A stretch of 32,991 nucleotides of DNA from IMG/VR virus record IMGVR_UViG_3300049491_000413, positions 1 through 32,991 of that record. One strand, 5' to 3'. This DNA comes from a virus. Below are positions 21,027 through 29,731 of the stretch, one piece after another. The translations under genes were made by a program, and so were the position numbers. Numbering within the stretch: position 1 is the first letter of the stretch; every line of letters starts with the position of its first letter. A model generated the notes under the pieces. That model saw nothing but the letters and a program-made list of their open reading frames with translations. It had not been told where the DNA came from and did no database searches.

Positions 21027-21830
21027 TCAGGCAATCGCCGGAGCGCGGTAGGGGTCGAGCATGAGTCGCGCTGCGCGCGGGATGAGATCGTCCTGCACGG
21101 CGTAGGCGTCAGCCTCGATCTGCTGTGTGCCGCCATGCCGCTCAGCCCACAAGACGCGCGCCGTCTGTAGCACGGCTTGACGTACCGGCTCAGGAACGGA
21201 TAGTGCACCGACAACCGCCGTAACGACGACGTTCTGACGACCATACGTCCACACGCCAGTAGACAGCGTGGTGCCACGCAGTAGCAACCACGACGTTGTA
21301 TCGAGTACGTAGGCGGCTGCGGTCAGTGTCGTGCCCGACTCGACAACGGATGTCACGCTGATCACGGGACTTGCGCGCAGAGCCACCGACTCGCAGCCAC
21401 CATCGTGATACTCAACCGCGGTCTGCCGTCGCCACGCTCGCCCAGTGTAGTTTTCGACGATGACCGATGCGGCCTCAATCGTCGCGCGCACTTCATCCTG
21501 TAGTGCATTGCTGTAGACCTGCAGATAGAGTTGCGCATCAGCAAGTCCGACAATAGCCGCCGCAGGATCGACCACTGAATACACCTCTGTGAATGCGCTG
21601 GCGTTCGTGCCAGTGGCAATCCACGACGCTACGTGCCGACCGCGCTGCGTCGGGACGTAAGAGGACGTGTAAACACCCGTGCTTGAATTGACCACGGTCG
21701 GCGTACTGGTGGTTGCATCGGGCAGTGTGATGGTCAGCACGACAGCGGATGCGTTCGCCAGCGCACCGCTTGAGTCGGTCACCTCTATTGCGAGATCGGG
21801 CAGTGGGTCACCTAGATCGATCGTCGGCAC
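21027..21830 (-). CDS. Head-tail adaptor (gp6-like) with an added N-terminal beta domain
   Basis: A 267-residue protein from GTG 21830. Residues about 1-88 form a beta domain (DLAIEVTDSSGALANASAVV, STGVYTSSYVPTQRGRHVAS) like the Ig-like or BppU-type domains of phage particles. From about 90 the HK97 gp6-type connector follows: ADAQLYLQVYSNALQDEVRA, ASVIVENYTGRAWRR, then strands and a final helix (VRQAVLQTARVLWAERHG). The connector domain forms the ring below the portal; the N-terminal domain is an addition that could decorate it. Confidence 0.75.
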   Translation of the reverse strand: MPTIDLGDPLPDLAIEVTDSSGALANASAVVLTITLPDATTSTPTVVNSSTGVYTSSYVPTQRGRHVASWIATGTNASAFTEVYSVVDPAAAIVGLADAQLYLQVYSNALQDEVRATIEAASVIVENYTGRAWRRQTAVEYHDGGCESVALRASPVISVTSVVESGTTLTAAAYVLDTTSWLLLRGTTLSTGVWTYGRQNVVVTAVVGALSVPEPVRQAVLQTARVLWAERHGGTQQIEADAYAVQDDLIPRAARLMLDPYRAPAIA

Positions 21831-21932
21831 TTAGGTCGCCACCTTTCCCCGCATGGTTGACGGCTTGGGTGCCGTGAGTGTCTTGCCGCCGAAATGCGCA
21901 CCACCGAAATAGCCCGCACCGAACACTGTCAT
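21831..21932 (-). CDS. 33-residue Gly-rich small protein
   Basis: ATG 21932 overlaps the tailspike stop (ATGA). The frame ends in TAA at 21831-21833, directly before the next GTG. Product MTVFGAGYFGGAHFGGKTLT..., with the GYFG/HFGG repeat pattern I recall from very small actinophage structural-region proteins. Its mRNA end carries the next gene's Shine-Dalgarno (GGGGAAAGG). Probably real, function unknown. Confidence 0.5.
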   Translation of the reverse strand: MTVFGAGYFGGAHFGGKTLTAPKPSTMRGKVAT

Positions 21933-23983
21933 CCGACCGCTACCGATCGCGCACACTCAAGCCATAGTGCAGCAGAGTTATCCCATTCGAACGTGACATT
22001 GGTACGGCGACTTGCCGTCGTGTCGGAGGGTCCGGCCGCGCCATTGATGAATCGACAATTGCTTGGCCACGCGTACGTGCGACCACCAGTCGCGTCCTGA
22101 TTCCACTCAATGGTCAACACCATTGACTGGCCGGAAGGTGGCGGATTGGTGATGCTGGACGATGTGGCGTTCGCCTGTAACGTGATAACGTGCCGATTAG
22201 CGGACTGCGCATTCATTGTCACGGCACCATTGGCAGCAAGCGTCTGCGTGGCTGCACCGAATGATGTGCGTCCCGTAAAGGTTGCCTGTCCTGCCGTGAC
22301 GCCACCACCTGCGATAGTGAATCCGCCCGCCGTACCGAGCGCGCCCCACTGCTCGACAGTGACTGACGGCGAGCCGCTGCCGGTGTTCAGGTTCGCCAGC
22401 ACGGCACTCGACCCAAGAGCATTGCGCGCCTTGACATACAGGCTCGGCGACGTAGTACCGACAGTGGTCAGCACGCGGTCCAAGTTGCGCCACGATGCGG
22501 CCTGGCGCGAACCACTCGGGTTCTCTACCGAGACATTGTCTCCCGAGCCGACCTTGCACAGATACTTGGCACGTGGTGGCGAGCCGGACGCGTTGACAAG
22601 AATGGTCGGTCCGCGGAAATGAACTTCATCAGAGATGACGTTGACATTGTCATCCACGCCTATCTCGACGAATGCTTCTATTTCACCACTGTATCCTTGC
22701 AAGTGTTCGAACCATGATGCATCGAATGAGATGCCGGACGACCCGGCCGACCACGACGACCCGATACGCACGGGATTGACGGCAGCCGCGCCGTTGCCGA
22801 CGAACCGCGCGCCATAGATGCTTGCGCCACGCACCATGTCAAGGTGCATTACGCGGTCACAGTCGAACGCATAGAGACCAATGATTGTCGGCTGATCGGA
22901 GCGCGGTCCGAGATACATGCCGGTTGCGCACCGAGACAATTGCAACCCGATGAATGTATTCAGATCGGACTGCACGCCGAACACGCCGGTTGCGAATCCC
23001 TTGATACTGACGCGATGTAGCTGCAGGTCGCCACCGCGCCAATCCGCCACGGCCGTACTACCGGCCAAGTAGGTGCCCGTCCCGTTGGCAAGTGTGGTCA
23101 CGCCGTTGAGTGTTTCGATGTTGAGATTCTCAAGCATGAGTGACTCGACGCCGTCATACCCTACGCCATCCCACGGATCTACGGTGTAAGTCGCAGTCGG
23201 ACCCACTGCCGTACTTGCGGCCGTTGCCAGCGTGACAGATGACGATGAGTTGAATGTGACCACGCGCGCGGTGAGCATTGAACCACCCACGCCAGCGCCC
23301 GCTACACCGATGTACCGCGAGACCAGTTCCGCAGTGAAGCCCGAACCGATGAGCGTCGTGGACGCAGAGGACATCGCACCGTCGGCGCGAGTCACTGCAG
23401 TATCCGCACCATTCGTTAACCACGTGCCCGCACTCGGCATGCGCACAGTCGTCCTAGCACGTGACGAACCGACGATGCGTAGGGCACGATCAGTGGTGAC
23501 CGTGCCGGGAGCGCAGTCATAACTACCACCCGGAATGGCGACCATCCTCACGCCCAGGGAGAGTGCTTGACTGACAGCGTCCTGCAGCGCAAGTTGATTG
23601 GCGGCCGACGTAGCCGACGATGCCCAACCGTGGTCAGCGACATTTACCATAGGCAGGCGTGCCGCCGTGGCAGTCGACCCGGAAGCGCGTTGCGGCAACG
23701 CATCCCACATGCCGGCACTGACACCCTGATAGATGACGTCACCAACACCTATCGCTCGAGAAGCAGAGTTCTCGACCGCGCGCGTGACTGTGAGTACGTC
23801 GCCGGTAATGGCAATGACGTCAATGACTTCCGCATTGACGGGGGTGGCCGTTGACAGCGCTGGCGCGACGAATGCTCGCCCGAGTGCGAACCGCACACCC
23901 TCACCAGACAGCACGGTGACGGACGTACCGGAGGTAGTAGGCGATGGCGCGTTCAGGACATTGGACGTAGGGAAGTTTTTCAC
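21929..23983 (-). CDS. Tailspike with right-handed beta-helix (pectate-lyase-3-like)
   Basis: GTG 23983 is preferred because GGAAGGGGG lies five bases upstream and the GTG overlaps the previous stop; GTG 23989 is possible but too close to that site. The product has about 684 residues. An N-terminal attachment part (to about 110) is followed by VADHGWASSATSAANQLALQ, VRMVAIPGGSYDC and RALRIVGSSRARTTVRM, the entry to a pectate-lyase-3-like fold. Beta-helix coils run to about residue 480. The C-terminal jelly-roll-like domain ends with TNVTFEWDNSAALWLECARS. It probably binds or cleaves a host surface glycan. Confidence 0.75.
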   Translation of the reverse strand: MKNFPTSNVLNAPSPTTSGTSVTVLSGEGVRFALGRAFVAPALSTATPVNAEVIDVIAITGDVLTVTRAVENSASRAIGVGDVIYQGVSAGMWDALPQRASGSTATAARLPMVNVADHGWASSATSAANQLALQDAVSQALSLGVRMVAIPGGSYDCAPGTVTTDRALRIVGSSRARTTVRMPSAGTWLTNGADTAVTRADGAMSSASTTLIGSGFTAELVSRYIGVAGAGVGGSMLTARVVTFNSSSSVTLATAASTAVGPTATYTVDPWDGVGYDGVESLMLENLNIETLNGVTTLANGTGTYLAGSTAVADWRGGDLQLHRVSIKGFATGVFGVQSDLNTFIGLQLSRCATGMYLGPRSDQPTIIGLYAFDCDRVMHLDMVRGASIYGARFVGNGAAAVNPVRIGSSWSAGSSGISFDASWFEHLQGYSGEIEAFVEIGVDDNVNVISDEVHFRGPTILVNASGSPPRAKYLCKVGSGDNVSVENPSGSRQAASWRNLDRVLTTVGTTSPSLYVKARNALGSSAVLANLNTGSGSPSVTVEQWGALGTAGGFTIAGGGVTAGQATFTGRTSFGAATQTLAANGAVTMNAQSANRHVITLQANATSSSITNPPPSGQSMVLTIEWNQDATGGRTYAWPSNCRFINGAAGPSDTTASRRTNVTFEWDNSAALWLECARSVAVG

Positions 23984-26070
23984 GTCCACCCCCTTCCGCG
24001 CATGCCGGGATCATCAGTGTCGCGTCCGTGAATTGTGGCTGTATTCTGCGGTCGTCCGCGCATGGCGCCAGGGACGAATACGACTTGCGCCGATCCGATG
24101 AACTTCGGCACGCGTATCGTGAGACGCAGCACGGGACGTGATGCGTGGGTGGCCGGGGTCAGTCGACGTCGCCAATCCGCCCCGGCGATAAGCAACACGT
24201 CCGCCGCGACCGGGGGCGGCACGTAATAACGCAGTGCCGGTACGGTCTGCACTCGCCAGCCGACGAGGGCCTCGCGGTGTGTGGCGAACGCCAATGCTGC
24301 GCCGAGTAGCGGCACGTCCAGTAGTGCCGTGTCGAGTAGTCCGACGATGGATCGGTAGTCGTGCTGTGTCGGGACGGACCTGCGGTCGACGTGTGTGGCC
24401 GCGCGATTGAGCGCCTGCCAGATCGCACTACCCACACCGTAGGCAAGGGTGAGTGGATCCGTCGGCGGCACTTGCGGGTATGTGCTCGGGTCACTGATCA
24501 GGGACTGCTGACGGGGCACTGAGCGGCGGTCCGTCGGCCACGTCCTGGCGACGCTCAGCGGTAGCCAGGCAGCCATCGTCGGATCGGCGTCCGAGAGCTG
24601 GACGCTCTGATCGGCGAGAGGTTGCCGCTGTGAGGGGAGGACGCGCCGGCCCCCGTGCGTGGCGGCAACATTCGCAGTCAGCCACGTGAGCAGCGCACCC
24701 GAGAGGGTCGGATCGCGCTCAAGCACGACGTCGATCTCGACGGGTACATGCTGCTGTGTCGGGACACTGTGTCGATCCGCATGCGTAGCGGGTGTCAGTC
24801 GCGCCGTCCAGCCATATCCGGCCTGCGTGACGTCAAAATCGCTGACCACGTCAGACAGTGGCGGACCGACGACGCTGACAAGGCGTAGCCACATCGGACG
24901 AGAATGCGTGGCAGCAACGGATGGGAGCAATGCTGGCACTACATCAGGCTGCACATCGGATGATGGTAAGTCGAAGGCGCGCAGGACGCGCGTCCAGGAC
25001 GGGCGTGCATGCGTCACGGCGACGGGCAGTGTCAGTGACGACGTCACGTCAGGCTGTGCAGCAATCGTCGATACGTCAACGCACGCACGGACTTGCGTCC
25101 ATGACTGTACCGGCGTCAGTCGCGGCCACCGTGGCGCGACAGTATGCAAGGTCGGGACGTCGAGACTGACCGGGGCGGGGTCGACGCCGGAGGGAGTACG
25201 TGTCTGCGACCATGCATATGACGTGCGCCCGACGGTCGGTGCTGCCGGAACCGACCGTCGCAGTAACGGCATGGCCAGCGGCGGGAGGGAAGTCGACTGA
25301 TTGACCCGAGCGCGAACCTGCGACCATGCGTGTGACGTGCGCGCGGCAAGGTGTGTCATCTGTCGCGCGACGTACGGGACCGCGACGGCACCACCAGCAT
25401 TGGGCACGATCTCGATGTACGCCCACGCACCATTGGTCGTGTTCGTCGGTGTCGTCATGCCAACAGTCGTGTTACCGCCATTCGTTCCATCGGCGGTTGT
25501 CCTGCGTCCGAAACCGTACGTGATCGCTGAAGCTACGTCCGCGGAACCGATCGACGTACAGCCGGTTGCGGCTGTCTGGGCGCCTCTTAGATCCCAATCA
25601 CAGTCAACAATAAGGCCCCAATTGCTGGCCGCCGTGCCGACATATGTGGAAGACAGTGCAGTAATCGCCGTGCCCGATGCCCCGCCCGATGTGCCAACCG
25701 TCGGCGTTCCGGTATCGGTCAGCACGCCGACGTAGAATGCGGACTCTCGGGCGCCTGACGCCGTGCCCGATGTGACTGTGACCGTGCGAGATGCGGATGA
25801 CGCGGTAACCGCAGTCCAGATCGCTGCCTGTCCGTCCACCGTTGGTGTGCCGGACGAACGATGACGCCACTGACGTTGAGTCCACGTCAGGCCACCCGTG
25901 TCACTGATCGACGGAGCGCCCGGGTCGGTATTCGCCTGCGTATCGCCAGACCACATTGCGACAAGCAATGCACCGGATGGCGCCGTGAACGACGCCGTCG
26001 TTATGGTAGCCACCGTTGCACTTGTGTTGGTGACAATAGCGGGAGTGCTGCCGTCAATCGCCAGTGTCAC
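23980..26070 (-). CDS. Repeat-rich fibre-like structural protein
   Basis: A 696-residue protein. Residues 1-225 form a beta domain of the Ser/Thr/Gly-rich kind seen in phage fibres (TASFTAPSGALLVAMWSGD, then NGAWAYIEIVPNAGG). From about 239 to 650 it consists of degenerate 35-44-residue repeats. These have ATHxxR or similar (TH pairs at about 239, 353, 388, 429, 471, 559, 597, 641), often followed by RRSVPTQ and a hydrophobic/Asp-Pro segment. The C-terminus is basic. The repeats are not from a family I recognise. It overlaps the tailspike start, and both are probably part of the host-recognition apparatus; fibre versus capsid decoration cannot be settled. Confidence 0.65.
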   Translation of the reverse strand: MTLAIDGSTPAIVTNTSATVATITTASFTAPSGALLVAMWSGDTQANTDPGAPSISDTGGLTWTQRQWRHRSSGTPTVDGQAAIWTAVTASSASRTVTVTSGTASGARESAFYVGVLTDTGTPTVGTSGGASGTAITALSSTYVGTAASNWGLIVDCDWDLRGAQTAATGCTSIGSADVASAITYGFGRRTTADGTNGGNTTVGMTTPTNTTNGAWAYIEIVPNAGGAVAVPYVARQMTHLAARTSHAWSQVRARVNQSTSLPPLAMPLLRRSVPAAPTVGRTSYAWSQTRTPSGVDPAPVSLDVPTLHTVAPRWPRLTPVQSWTQVRACVDVSTIAAQPDVTSSLTLPVAVTHARPSWTRVLRAFDLPSSDVQPDVVPALLPSVAATHSRPMWLRLVSVVGPPLSDVVSDFDVTQAGYGWTARLTPATHADRHSVPTQQHVPVEIDVVLERDPTLSGALLTWLTANVAATHGGRRVLPSQRQPLADQSVQLSDADPTMAAWLPLSVARTWPTDRRSVPRQQSLISDPSTYPQVPPTDPLTLAYGVGSAIWQALNRAATHVDRRSVPTQHDYRSIVGLLDTALLDVPLLGAALAFATHREALVGWRVQTVPALRYYVPPPVAADVLLIAGADWRRRLTPATHASRPVLRLTIRVPKFIGSAQVVFVPGAMRGRPQNTATIHGRDTDDPGMRGRGWT
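24144..25356 (-). repeat. About ten degenerate protein repeats
   Basis: Coding for tandem units with landmark TH dipeptides spaced 35, 41, 42, 38 and 44 residues, or double and triple that where a unit has drifted. The best-conserved copies read ATHADRHSVPTQQ (about 428-440), ATHGGRRVLPSQR (470-482) and ATHVDRRSVPTQH (558-570). Confidence 0.65.
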
Positions 26071-26073
26071 GAG

Positions 26074-26400
26074 TCAGATCCGTTCCGCACATGCTGGGCA
26101 CAACTGTCCGCGTGGCGGCCGCCAATCGGCGGCATAGCCATTGGTCACGACGACACGACCGCACATCGCCTGACCGTGGCTCAAGTTGCGCCCCTCCTGA
26201 TCGGATGCACCCGGATCACCTTGCGGCGCAACGAATGTGCCAGGCTGCATCACGTGCCACCAACCGAAGGCGCGAGCCCCCTCCTCCACACCGAGGACCG
26301 CCAACCGGCCCCCCACGCGGATCAATGTCGTGAGTTGCTTACGTGCGTGCGACTCTGCACTGTCTGCCGTGCCGAGTAACACAGCGCCCGATATCTGCAC
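26074..26400 (-). CDS. Hypothetical protein of the head region with C-terminal CPAC
   Basis: A 108-residue protein from GTG 26400. A beta-rich first half (MQISGAVLLGTADS, LIRVGGRLAVLGVEEG, GWWHVMQPGTF) and an MCGRVVV...QLCPACAERI end that offers a C...CxxC metal site. Not recognised. It lies between two short genes and the repeat protein in the same direction with two- or three-base gaps. Confidence 0.55.
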   Translation of the reverse strand: MQISGAVLLGTADSAESHARKQLTTLIRVGGRLAVLGVEEGARAFGWWHVMQPGTFVAPQGDPGASDQEGRNLSHGQAMCGRVVVTNGYAADWRPPRGQLCPACAERI

Positions 26401-26402
26401 GG

Positions 26403-26717
26403 TCAGACCCTGAGATCGTTCGCCAGATCGGCGATGCGCTCACCGTGCGCCGTGAGCAGACGTGCGTATTCCATCCCTAGTGCAATGGCGGCAGTGTAGG
26501 AATCGGCTTCTCGCAGCACGTCTGACAGCATCCGATCAGGTGCGAGCAACCGCACGTGCCATGCCTCGCGACTCTCGTGCGTCCGCTCCTCGGGCGTACC
26601 GTCGACTGTGACCGTCTGCGTGCCGCCACCGATCGGCACACTGTCCACTGTCGCCGCGAGCCGACCATCAGTGCATCGCACTTCCGCTGCCGTGATGACG
26701 ACGACCGGGTCACTCAC
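26403..26717 (-). CDS. Small head-region hypothetical protein
   Basis: A 104-residue acidic protein whose start overlaps the upstream stop. Strands (VVVITAAEVRC, TQTVTVDGTPEER) are followed by helices (MLSDVLREADSYTAAIALGM, LLTAHGERIADLANDLRV). It is probably a particle or assembly protein by position; no family is recognised. Confidence 0.55.
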   Translation of the reverse strand: MSDPVVVITAAEVRCTDGRLAATVDSVPIGGGTQTVTVDGTPEERTHESREAWHVRLLAPDRMLSDVLREADSYTAAIALGMEYARLLTAHGERIADLANDLRV

Positions 26718-27190
26718 GCAGCGAACTCAAGCCACTCGACAGTGGACGTAAGGGCGACTGCGGCAGGAGCCGTCGCAAGCTTGACCGCAGCGAATCCGGC
26801 AGCACTGCCGACGAGCAGGAATCGAGCCTCTGGCACCGGAAGCCACAACACGCCATTGACGACGTTGAATCCTTCCGTCCATGGCGTGGCAGTGATGGTG
26901 CCCTCTGCGGACGCGGTCACGCCCGTTGCTGACGTGCCACCCACGCACTTACTCGCCTGCATTCCGTTGCCCAGTGGGGCGGGCGTGGCGGACGTGACGG
27001 TACTTGCCGTGGAGTTCCGGTTGAATTGTGCGCGGGTCTGACCAGTAGTGGTCACGTTGTCCTGCGAAACCTGAACGCGCGTGAACTCAGCCGCAGCCGC
27101 CGCAGGGACGAGCACTTGCTGAAGCGTGATGGCGGTCGACGTCGACACACCCTGTCGGATGACACTGTATGCACCGGACGGCGCGGCCAT
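26714..27190 (-). CDS. Probable structural protein (head decoration or tail-fibre like)
   Basis: A 158-residue Ala/Thr-rich beta protein (STSTAITLQQVLVPAAAAAE, GTITATPWTEGFNVVNGVLW, EARFLLVGSAAGF). The composition, strands with few charges, suggests an exposed capsid accessory or decoration protein. Encoded two genes after the capsid. No specific family. Confidence 0.55.
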   Translation of the reverse strand: MAAPSGAYSVIRQGVSTSTAITLQQVLVPAAAAAEFTRVQVSQDNVTTTGQTRAQFNRNSTASTVTSATPAPLGNGMQASKCVGGTSATGVTASAEGTITATPWTEGFNVVNGVLWLPVPEARFLLVGSAAGFAAVKLATAPAAVALTSTVEWLEFAA

Positions 27191-27226
27191 GATGAACCCT
27201 TTCGGACGGTGAGTGGTTAGTGAGCG

Positions 27227-27454
27227 TCAGCGCTTGGGACTGACGGTGAATGCGACCGCATCATTGACAAGTGCAGCATGATCGGGCGCGGTGTCGAACG
27301 GCGTCACGGTCGCACCCTTTTCAGGCTCGGCACCCATTCCCGACGCGATGAGTCCCCGAGCCTCATCCTCGGGCAGATCGACCGTGGAACCGCGCGGCGG
27401 CCACGCAGTGCCATTACGCGTACCGGTCACCGAACCCTTGAGCGTGACGAGCAT
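27227..27454 (-). CDS. Small capsid-adjacent protein (GTRNGxxWPPRG family)
   Basis: A 75-residue protein with VTGTRNGTAWPPRGSTVDLP, then EDEARGLIASGM. This small SH3-like pattern (GTRNGxxWPPRGxxxDLPxxEAxxLxxxGxA) is common directly after actinophage capsid genes and is often a head-accessory protein. It is separated from the capsid gene by the long hairpin at 27562-27615. Confidence 0.65.
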   Translation of the reverse strand: MLVTLKGSVTGTRNGTAWPPRGSTVDLPEDEARGLIASGMGAEPEKGATVTPFDTAPDHAALVNDAVAFTVSPKR

Positions 27455-27561
27455 GTGATGCCTCTCTGAGACGAATTGCGCGTGAAGTTACACTTGTCGC
27501 TGCCTCGGCGTGTGGCCACCCTTGACGGGTGAACGGTCACGTCCCCCGCCCGGTCGCCGAG

Positions 27562-27615
27562 GATCGTTATGCCAGACCCGTTGCGTTGCGGCGCAACGGG
27601 TCTGGCGTAACGATC
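27562..27615 (-). terminator. Long hairpin at the end of the capsid gene
   Basis: Arms 27562-27585 and 27592-27615 are 24 bp long with one wobble or mismatch, around a six-base loop. The right arm overlaps the capsid stop codon. No U-run follows. It may stabilise the capsid mRNA and lower expression of downstream genes rather than stop the whole operon. Confidence 0.75.
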
Positions 27616-28843
27616 AGGTCGCCGCACCCACGAAATGCTTCACTGCGCCGGTCAGGTCGACGAGGGCAGAGTCGGCACGCATGATGGCGCGGTAGGTGAT
27701 CAGATCGGTGTTGAATGCGAAATCGTCCGACCGCTCGAAGCGCACGCCACCGCCCGCGATCCGCACGAAATACTGCGAGTAGTCACCGAATGTGACGGCT
27801 TTCGCGTTGAGTGCAACAGCAGGAACGAACGGATCGGTCCACACAGGCTTGCCGAGAATCGTGTCAGGAGCGCCGACCTGTAGCGACGGCTGCCACAGAT
27901 ACTGACCCTGCGAGTCCTTCAGCTTACGCGCGACCGCGAGCGAGGCGTCGCGCATGAGCCATCCGCACGACTGCGACATCCGATAGGGCGAGATGACGGA
28001 GTAATGCAGATCGATCAGGTTGTCGGCCGTGAATGCGCCGACGACACCCGTACCGCCGGTCACGCCGAGCGTCGTGTCAATCGTGAGGCCGCGCGGCTGA
28101 GCGGTACCCGTGCCGATCAGCATGTGTGACCCGAACGCGTTGCCGAGCGCGCGACCGACCTGCATTGCCAAGTATCCCTCAAGGTCGACGCCAGTGTCGG
28201 CGACCAGTTCGCGAGAGACCTGCATCAGGTCACCGTACTTGTATGCGCCCAGCGTGATCTGACCGAATGTCGGCTCGGACGTGGCAATGGTGCCAGCCTC
28301 GGTGACAATCGCAGCGGACGAGTGCGCCGTGGTCTTGGGGATCTGCAGCGACTCACCCCCGGCGGTATTGACGACAGTCGGCCCGGCCTGCATGAGTCCC
28401 GACGTCTCGATCAGATGTGCGACCAGTCGATCGTAGAAATTCGTCGGCACCGTGTTGCCGCCTGCAGCGGCCGTCAGCTTGGACAGTGCACGGAAATCCA
28501 CACGCGGCGGCGCATTGACCGTGAACGAACGCACGCCGAGCTCACCGGAGAAGAATCGCCGCAACTCATCGTTGGTGCTGCGACCCTCCGGCAGTGGTCC
28601 GGTCGCCGGACGATTCTGCAACGCATTGAATGCATCATCCGCAGCCTTGGCCCGAGTGTCCTGATCGAGCACGCCCTTAATGCGCGCGTCAAGTCCGTCG
28701 ATCTGTGCGTTGAGCGCCTGAAATGTCCCGGTCTCCTCACCGGTCAGATCGCGGCCTTCCTCGACGGACTTGTCGACAAGTGCACGCATGTCGGCCACGC
28801 ACTGCTGCCGCCGATCGCGGAGCCGCTTGGCAATTTCGGACAT
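27614..28843 (-). CDS. HK97-type major capsid protein
   Basis: A 409-residue protein. An N-terminal coiled-coil delta domain (residues 1-90; KRLRDRRQQCVADMRALVDK) would act as scaffold and be cut by the protease. Then come the mature domain motifs: the N-arm to E-loop region (AGGNTVPTNFYDRLVAHLIE), ASEP-like TSEPTFGQITLGAYKYGDLM, QVSRELVADTGVDLEGYLAM, and the A domain (YSVISPYRMSQSCGWLMRDA, RKLKDSQGQYLWQP). The C-terminus ends in the P-loop-like spine (FAFNTDLITYRAIMRADSAL). The layout is complete for the family. Confidence 0.93.
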   Translation of the reverse strand: MSEIAKRLRDRRQQCVADMRALVDKSVEEGRDLTGEETGTFQALNAQIDGLDARIKGVLDQDTRAKAADDAFNALQNRPATGPLPEGRSTNDELRRFFSGELGVRSFTVNAPPRVDFRALSKLTAAAGGNTVPTNFYDRLVAHLIETSGLMQAGPTVVNTAGGESLQIPKTTAHSSAAIVTEAGTIATSEPTFGQITLGAYKYGDLMQVSRELVADTGVDLEGYLAMQVGRALGNAFGSHMLIGTGTAQPRGLTIDTTLGVTGGTGVVGAFTADNLIDLHYSVISPYRMSQSCGWLMRDASLAVARKLKDSQGQYLWQPSLQVGAPDTILGKPVWTDPFVPAVALNAKAVTFGDYSQYFVRIAGGGVRFERSDDFAFNTDLITYRAIMRADSALVDLTGAVKHFVGAAT

Positions 28844-28891
28844 GATTGAGTCACACCTTTCACATGGGGGTAGCGGACGTCATGAGTGGCT

Positions 28892-28971
28892 CGGACTGGA
28901 CGTCGCCTGGCCCGTGCTGTCTGGCAATGCGTGACGCGACGACGTGCCCGAACTGGACGTTGCCTGGCCCG
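28892..28971. repeat. Pair of 23-bp direct repeats between protease and capsid genes
   Basis: Positions 28892-28914 and 28949-28971 match at 21 of 23 bases and start 57 bp apart. They fill much of the 144-base gap between protease stop and capsid start. Possible regulator-binding sites, a promoter feature or the trace of a duplication. Confidence 0.6.
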
Positions 28972-28987
28972 AGAGTCGTTGTGAGAC

Positions 28988-29731
28988 TTACTGTTCCGCG
29001 AGTCGCCCTGCGAGGATGCTTGCCGCGGATGCGTGCGACAGCCGCGGGACAGGGGTCGACCCACTGCCCGCGCGCTTGTCAGTGCGAACGAAGAATCGAC
29101 GCAGGTCGTCCGCTTCGGCGAGTGCACGAACCTCGGTCTCATCGGCACTCATCGCGGCGGCGAGTGAACGCAACGCGTCGATTGCTTCCGGCAGGACGAA
29201 GCAGGCTCGCTTGCCCGCCGTCGTATCGGTGTACGCAGGCACGTTGACCGGAGCGACATCGACCAACTGCCCGGATGCCAGGCGCCGCAACGGGTATCCC
29301 TGATCCGTCACGGTCCACTCGTCGTCAAGCGCACGGAACGCGAACGACGACTTGCGCACATCACCGCGCGTCACCAACTCATGTACGTCAGCACGCGATG
29401 AGGGCAAGAGTACTTCATACTGCAGGCCACTCTCGTCCAGCGTGAGCGCCAACGTGCCCGCGCCCGTTGTGCCGAGCAGGCGATTGTCATCATGGTTGTA
29501 CCGAGCCATGACGTCCGGCCAGCCACGCGACTTGCTGTCATTGAAGAATGACGGCAACACTTCCTCGACGAATCCGCCGAGATTCTGCGACTGGCGATTG
29601 AATACCGACGCGTAGCCGCCGATCTTCAGACGCGTACCGTCGCCGCGTGCCTCGACGGGCAACGGGGTGTAGCGACGCTCCACCGAGGTCACGCGTATTC
29701 CTCTCTCACGTAAAGGGTTTCGCGACATCAC
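28988..29731 (-). CDS. Prohead (capsid maturation) protease, U35 family
   Basis: A 247-residue protein; GTG 29731 overlaps the portal stop, with ATG at 29728 as alternative. Family hallmarks: GGYASVFNRQSQN, ARYNHDDNRLLG with catalytic His at residue 80, and RGDVRKSSFAF with the catalytic Ser at 128 or 129. The C-terminal helical part (from about 180) may be an N-terminal-like scaffold extension. It cleaves the capsid delta domain. Between it and the capsid gene lies the only larger gap of the head operon. Confidence 0.88.
   Translation of the reverse strand: MMSRNPLRERGIRVTSVERRYTPLPVEARGDGTRLKIGGYASVFNRQSQNLGGFVEEVLPSFFNDSKSRGWPDVMARYNHDDNRLLGTTGAGTLALTLDESGLQYEVLLPSSRADVHELVTRGDVRKSSFAFRALDDEWTVTDQGYPLRRLASGQLVDVAPVNVPAYTDTTAGKRACFVLPEAIDALRSLAAAMSADETEVRALAEADDLRRFFVRTDKRAGSGSTPVPRLSHASAASILAGRLAEQ

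Noticed and set aside
24144-25356. Possible CRISPR-like DNA repeat in the fibre gene
   Set aside because: The repeats are degenerate at DNA level and follow the coding frame; there are no identical repeats with unique spacers.
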